This document shows, one piece after another, positions 6,081 to 7,198 of a stretch of DNA of 7,198 nucleotides (positions are counted from its first letter, which is position 1; each line of letters opens with the position of its first letter). Under the pieces are notes generated by a model that saw only the letters and a program-made list of their open reading frames with translations, was not told the origin of the DNA and did not search any database. The stretch comes from an uncultured Bacteroidales bacterium. Its GTDB lineage: Bacteria > Bacteroidota > Bacteroidia > Bacteroidales > Paludibacteraceae. The position numbers were made by a program, and so were the translations under genes. The stretch covers positions 1 through 7,198 of the forward strand of contig CAIQOG010000116.1 in assembly GCA_903873355.1 (NCBI GenBank), in the 5' to 3' direction.

Positions 6081-7145
6081 ATGCAGGAATTAAATATATT
6101 ACAGGACACATTTTTCGGAAATAAAGTCAGCGATTGGTTGATTTCACTTGCCATTATTTTTGGTGCGCTGATTCTCAATAAGATAATTGTTTTATTGAAT
6201 AAACATGTCATTCAGCGACTAACCGGAAAAACCAAAAGCAGGTTGGATGATATTCTGTTTCAAATGCTGGAATCCCCGGTTTTATTGGGAATTGCGCTGT
6301 TTGCGATTTGGGTTGCAGCCAAACGACTGGACTTAGGATTTCAAGTTGAAAATATCATAGCCAAATCCTATAAAATACTGACTGTTATCAATATAACCTG
6401 GTTTGTAGCCCGACTGATCAATGCGCTTATTGAAGAATATTGGGTGCCAAAAGCCGATAACGGGAAAAGTAAAATTCTGGACACACACCTTATTTCGATT
6501 CTGAGACGAACCATTTTAGCTGTAATTTGGGCATTAGGAATTGTAATGGCTTTGAATAATGTGGGGGTTAATGTTGGTGCTTTGCTTGGAACACTTGGTA
6601 TTGGTGGTTTAGCCTTTGCGTTAGCAGCACAGGATACAATTAAAAATATTTTTGGTGGAATTACAATATTCACTGACCGTCCTTTCCGCATTGGTGACCG
6701 AATCAAAGTTGATAAGTTTGAAGGGAATGTAGAAGATATCGGCATACGCAGTACCCGAATCCGTACGTTGGAAAAACGACTGGTGACAATTCCCAATTAC
6801 AAAATGGTGGATGCACCCATCGAAAACATTACTGAAGAGCCGATGCGCAGGGTGCTAATGAAACTTGGTGTGACCTATCAGACTACTCCTGAAAAAATGA
6901 ATGAAGCACTCGCTATTTTGAAAGACATTCCAAATCGTATAAAACATGTTGACCAAAAGGATATTGTTGCATCTTTTACCGATTTTACTGACTATGCGTT
7001 GGTAATTACGTTTGTCTATTTCATTAAGAAACAAGGCGATGTAATGGAAACGCCTTCAGAAGTGAATTGTGAAATTCTGAGCGCTTTCAAAAAAGCAAAA
7101 ATAAACTTTGCCTACCCAACTCAGACAATTTTTGTTGAGAAATAA
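6081..7145 (+). CDS. MscS-family small-conductance mechanosensitive channel
   Basis: This is an inner-membrane channel of the type that opens under membrane tension to release solutes on osmotic downshock. The 354 residues include about five membrane segments: 17-38, 66-82, 98-117, 141-160 and the pore-lining Gly/Ala-rich helix at 165-185 (GALLGTLGIGGLAFALAAQD), followed by the amphipathic KNIFGGITIF part (188-197). The soluble MscS beta domain follows, with DRPFRIGDRI at 199-208, GNVEDIGIRSTRIRTLE at 215-231 and the VTIPNYKMVDAPIENI stretch at 235-250. An alpha/beta C-terminal domain ends in the family hallmark AYPTQTIFV (344-352). Length and five-helix topology are closer to YnaI-type proteins than to the three-helix MscS of E. 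coli. ATG 6081 has no Shine-Dalgarno and lies 34 bases after the GxxExxY gene. The specific osmolyte or ion preference cannot be read from sequence. Confidence 0.93.
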   Translation: MQELNILQDTFFGNKVSDWLISLAIIFGALILNKIIVLLNKHVIQRLTGKTKSRLDDILFQMLESPVLLGIALFAIWVAAKRLDLGFQVENIIAKSYKILTVINITWFVARLINALIEEYWVPKADNGKSKILDTHLISILRRTILAVIWALGIVMALNNVGVNVGALLGTLGIGGLAFALAAQDTIKNIFGGITIFTDRPFRIGDRIKVDKFEGNVEDIGIRSTRIRTLEKRLVTIPNYKMVDAPIENITEEPMRRVLMKLGVTYQTTPEKMNEALAILKDIPNRIKHVDQKDIVASFTDFTDYALVITFVYFIKKQGDVMETPSEVNCEILSAFKKAKINFAYPTQTIFVEK

Positions 7146-7198
7146 TTTGAAAGATTTGAGAGTTTGGAATGTTCACTGATTATTAACTACCAGCTGCC
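7146..7198. other. Terminal intergenic stretch with no recognised feature
   Basis: The 53 bases after the mscS stop codon contain no GC-rich hairpin with T-run, no start of a recognisable gene and no TAnnTTTG element. Transcription termination or the next gene must lie beyond the right edge. Confidence 0.5.

Noticed and set aside
5900..6211. 103-codon minus-strand frame spanning the GxxExxY end and mscS start
   Set aside because: It overlaps two convincing plus-strand genes and has no recognisable motif or promoter.
6368..6796. 142-codon open frame on the minus strand
   Set aside because: It lies wholly antisense to the conserved pore and beta-domain region of the MscS channel. Its translation resembles no family I know and has the repetitive Ile/Ser/Pro/Thr look of a complementary-strand shadow.
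618..7145. A new multi-gene defence or metabolic system
   Set aside because: The genes are recognisable, individually conserved housekeeping functions with ordinary spacing. The single unusual gene, GxxExxY, has no partner gene that would suggest a system.

Overview
The window looks like a chromosomal segment of a member of the Bacteroidota, probably near the Bacteroidales/Marinilabiliales; this placement is an inference. The reasons are the AT-rich composition, leaders that mostly lack Shine-Dalgarno sequences, TAnnTTTG-type -7 promoter elements in front of several genes, and protein sequences of Bacteroidota style (Ffh, FolD, the long NadE, and an AcpH beginning MNYLAHIFLSG). The content is mainly housekeeping. 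I see no mobile element, CRISPR array, tRNA or rRNA, and no convincing new multi-gene system.

Layout from left to right. Positions 1-480 (minus strand) hold a TetR-family repressor whose C-terminus runs off the left edge. Positions 481-617 are a divergent control region with the tetR promoter, a 20-bp palindromic operator candidate, a second inverted repeat and the -7 element of the next gene. All remaining genes are on the plus strand: acpH-like ACP phosphodiesterase (618-1220, TTG start), ffh (1325-2644), folD (2733-3614), glutamine-dependent nadE (3685-5595), a small GxxExxY-family protein (5666-6046) and an MscS-family channel (6081-7145). The last 53 bases carry no recognisable gene. No gap exceeds 137 bases.

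The plus-strand genes may be transcribed together in part. A good promoter is visible before ffh, and gaps of 34-88 bases with no clear terminator follow. Functionally they are unrelated core tasks: recycling of holo-ACP, co-translational membrane targeting, one-carbon folate metabolism, NAD synthesis and osmotic protection. The odd member is the GxxExxY gene. It is about 30% GC between neighbours of about 42-45%, and it lacks the residues expected at the PD-(D/E)XK active site, so it looks like an acquired, possibly non-catalytic insertion. The partial tetR is also about 30% GC.

The observations most worth checking are the degenerate GxxExxY protein, the operator embedded in the tetR promoter with an apparently leaderless start, the isolated strong Shine-Dalgarno before nadE, the ffh leader hairpin, and the heptamer repeat between ffh and folD.
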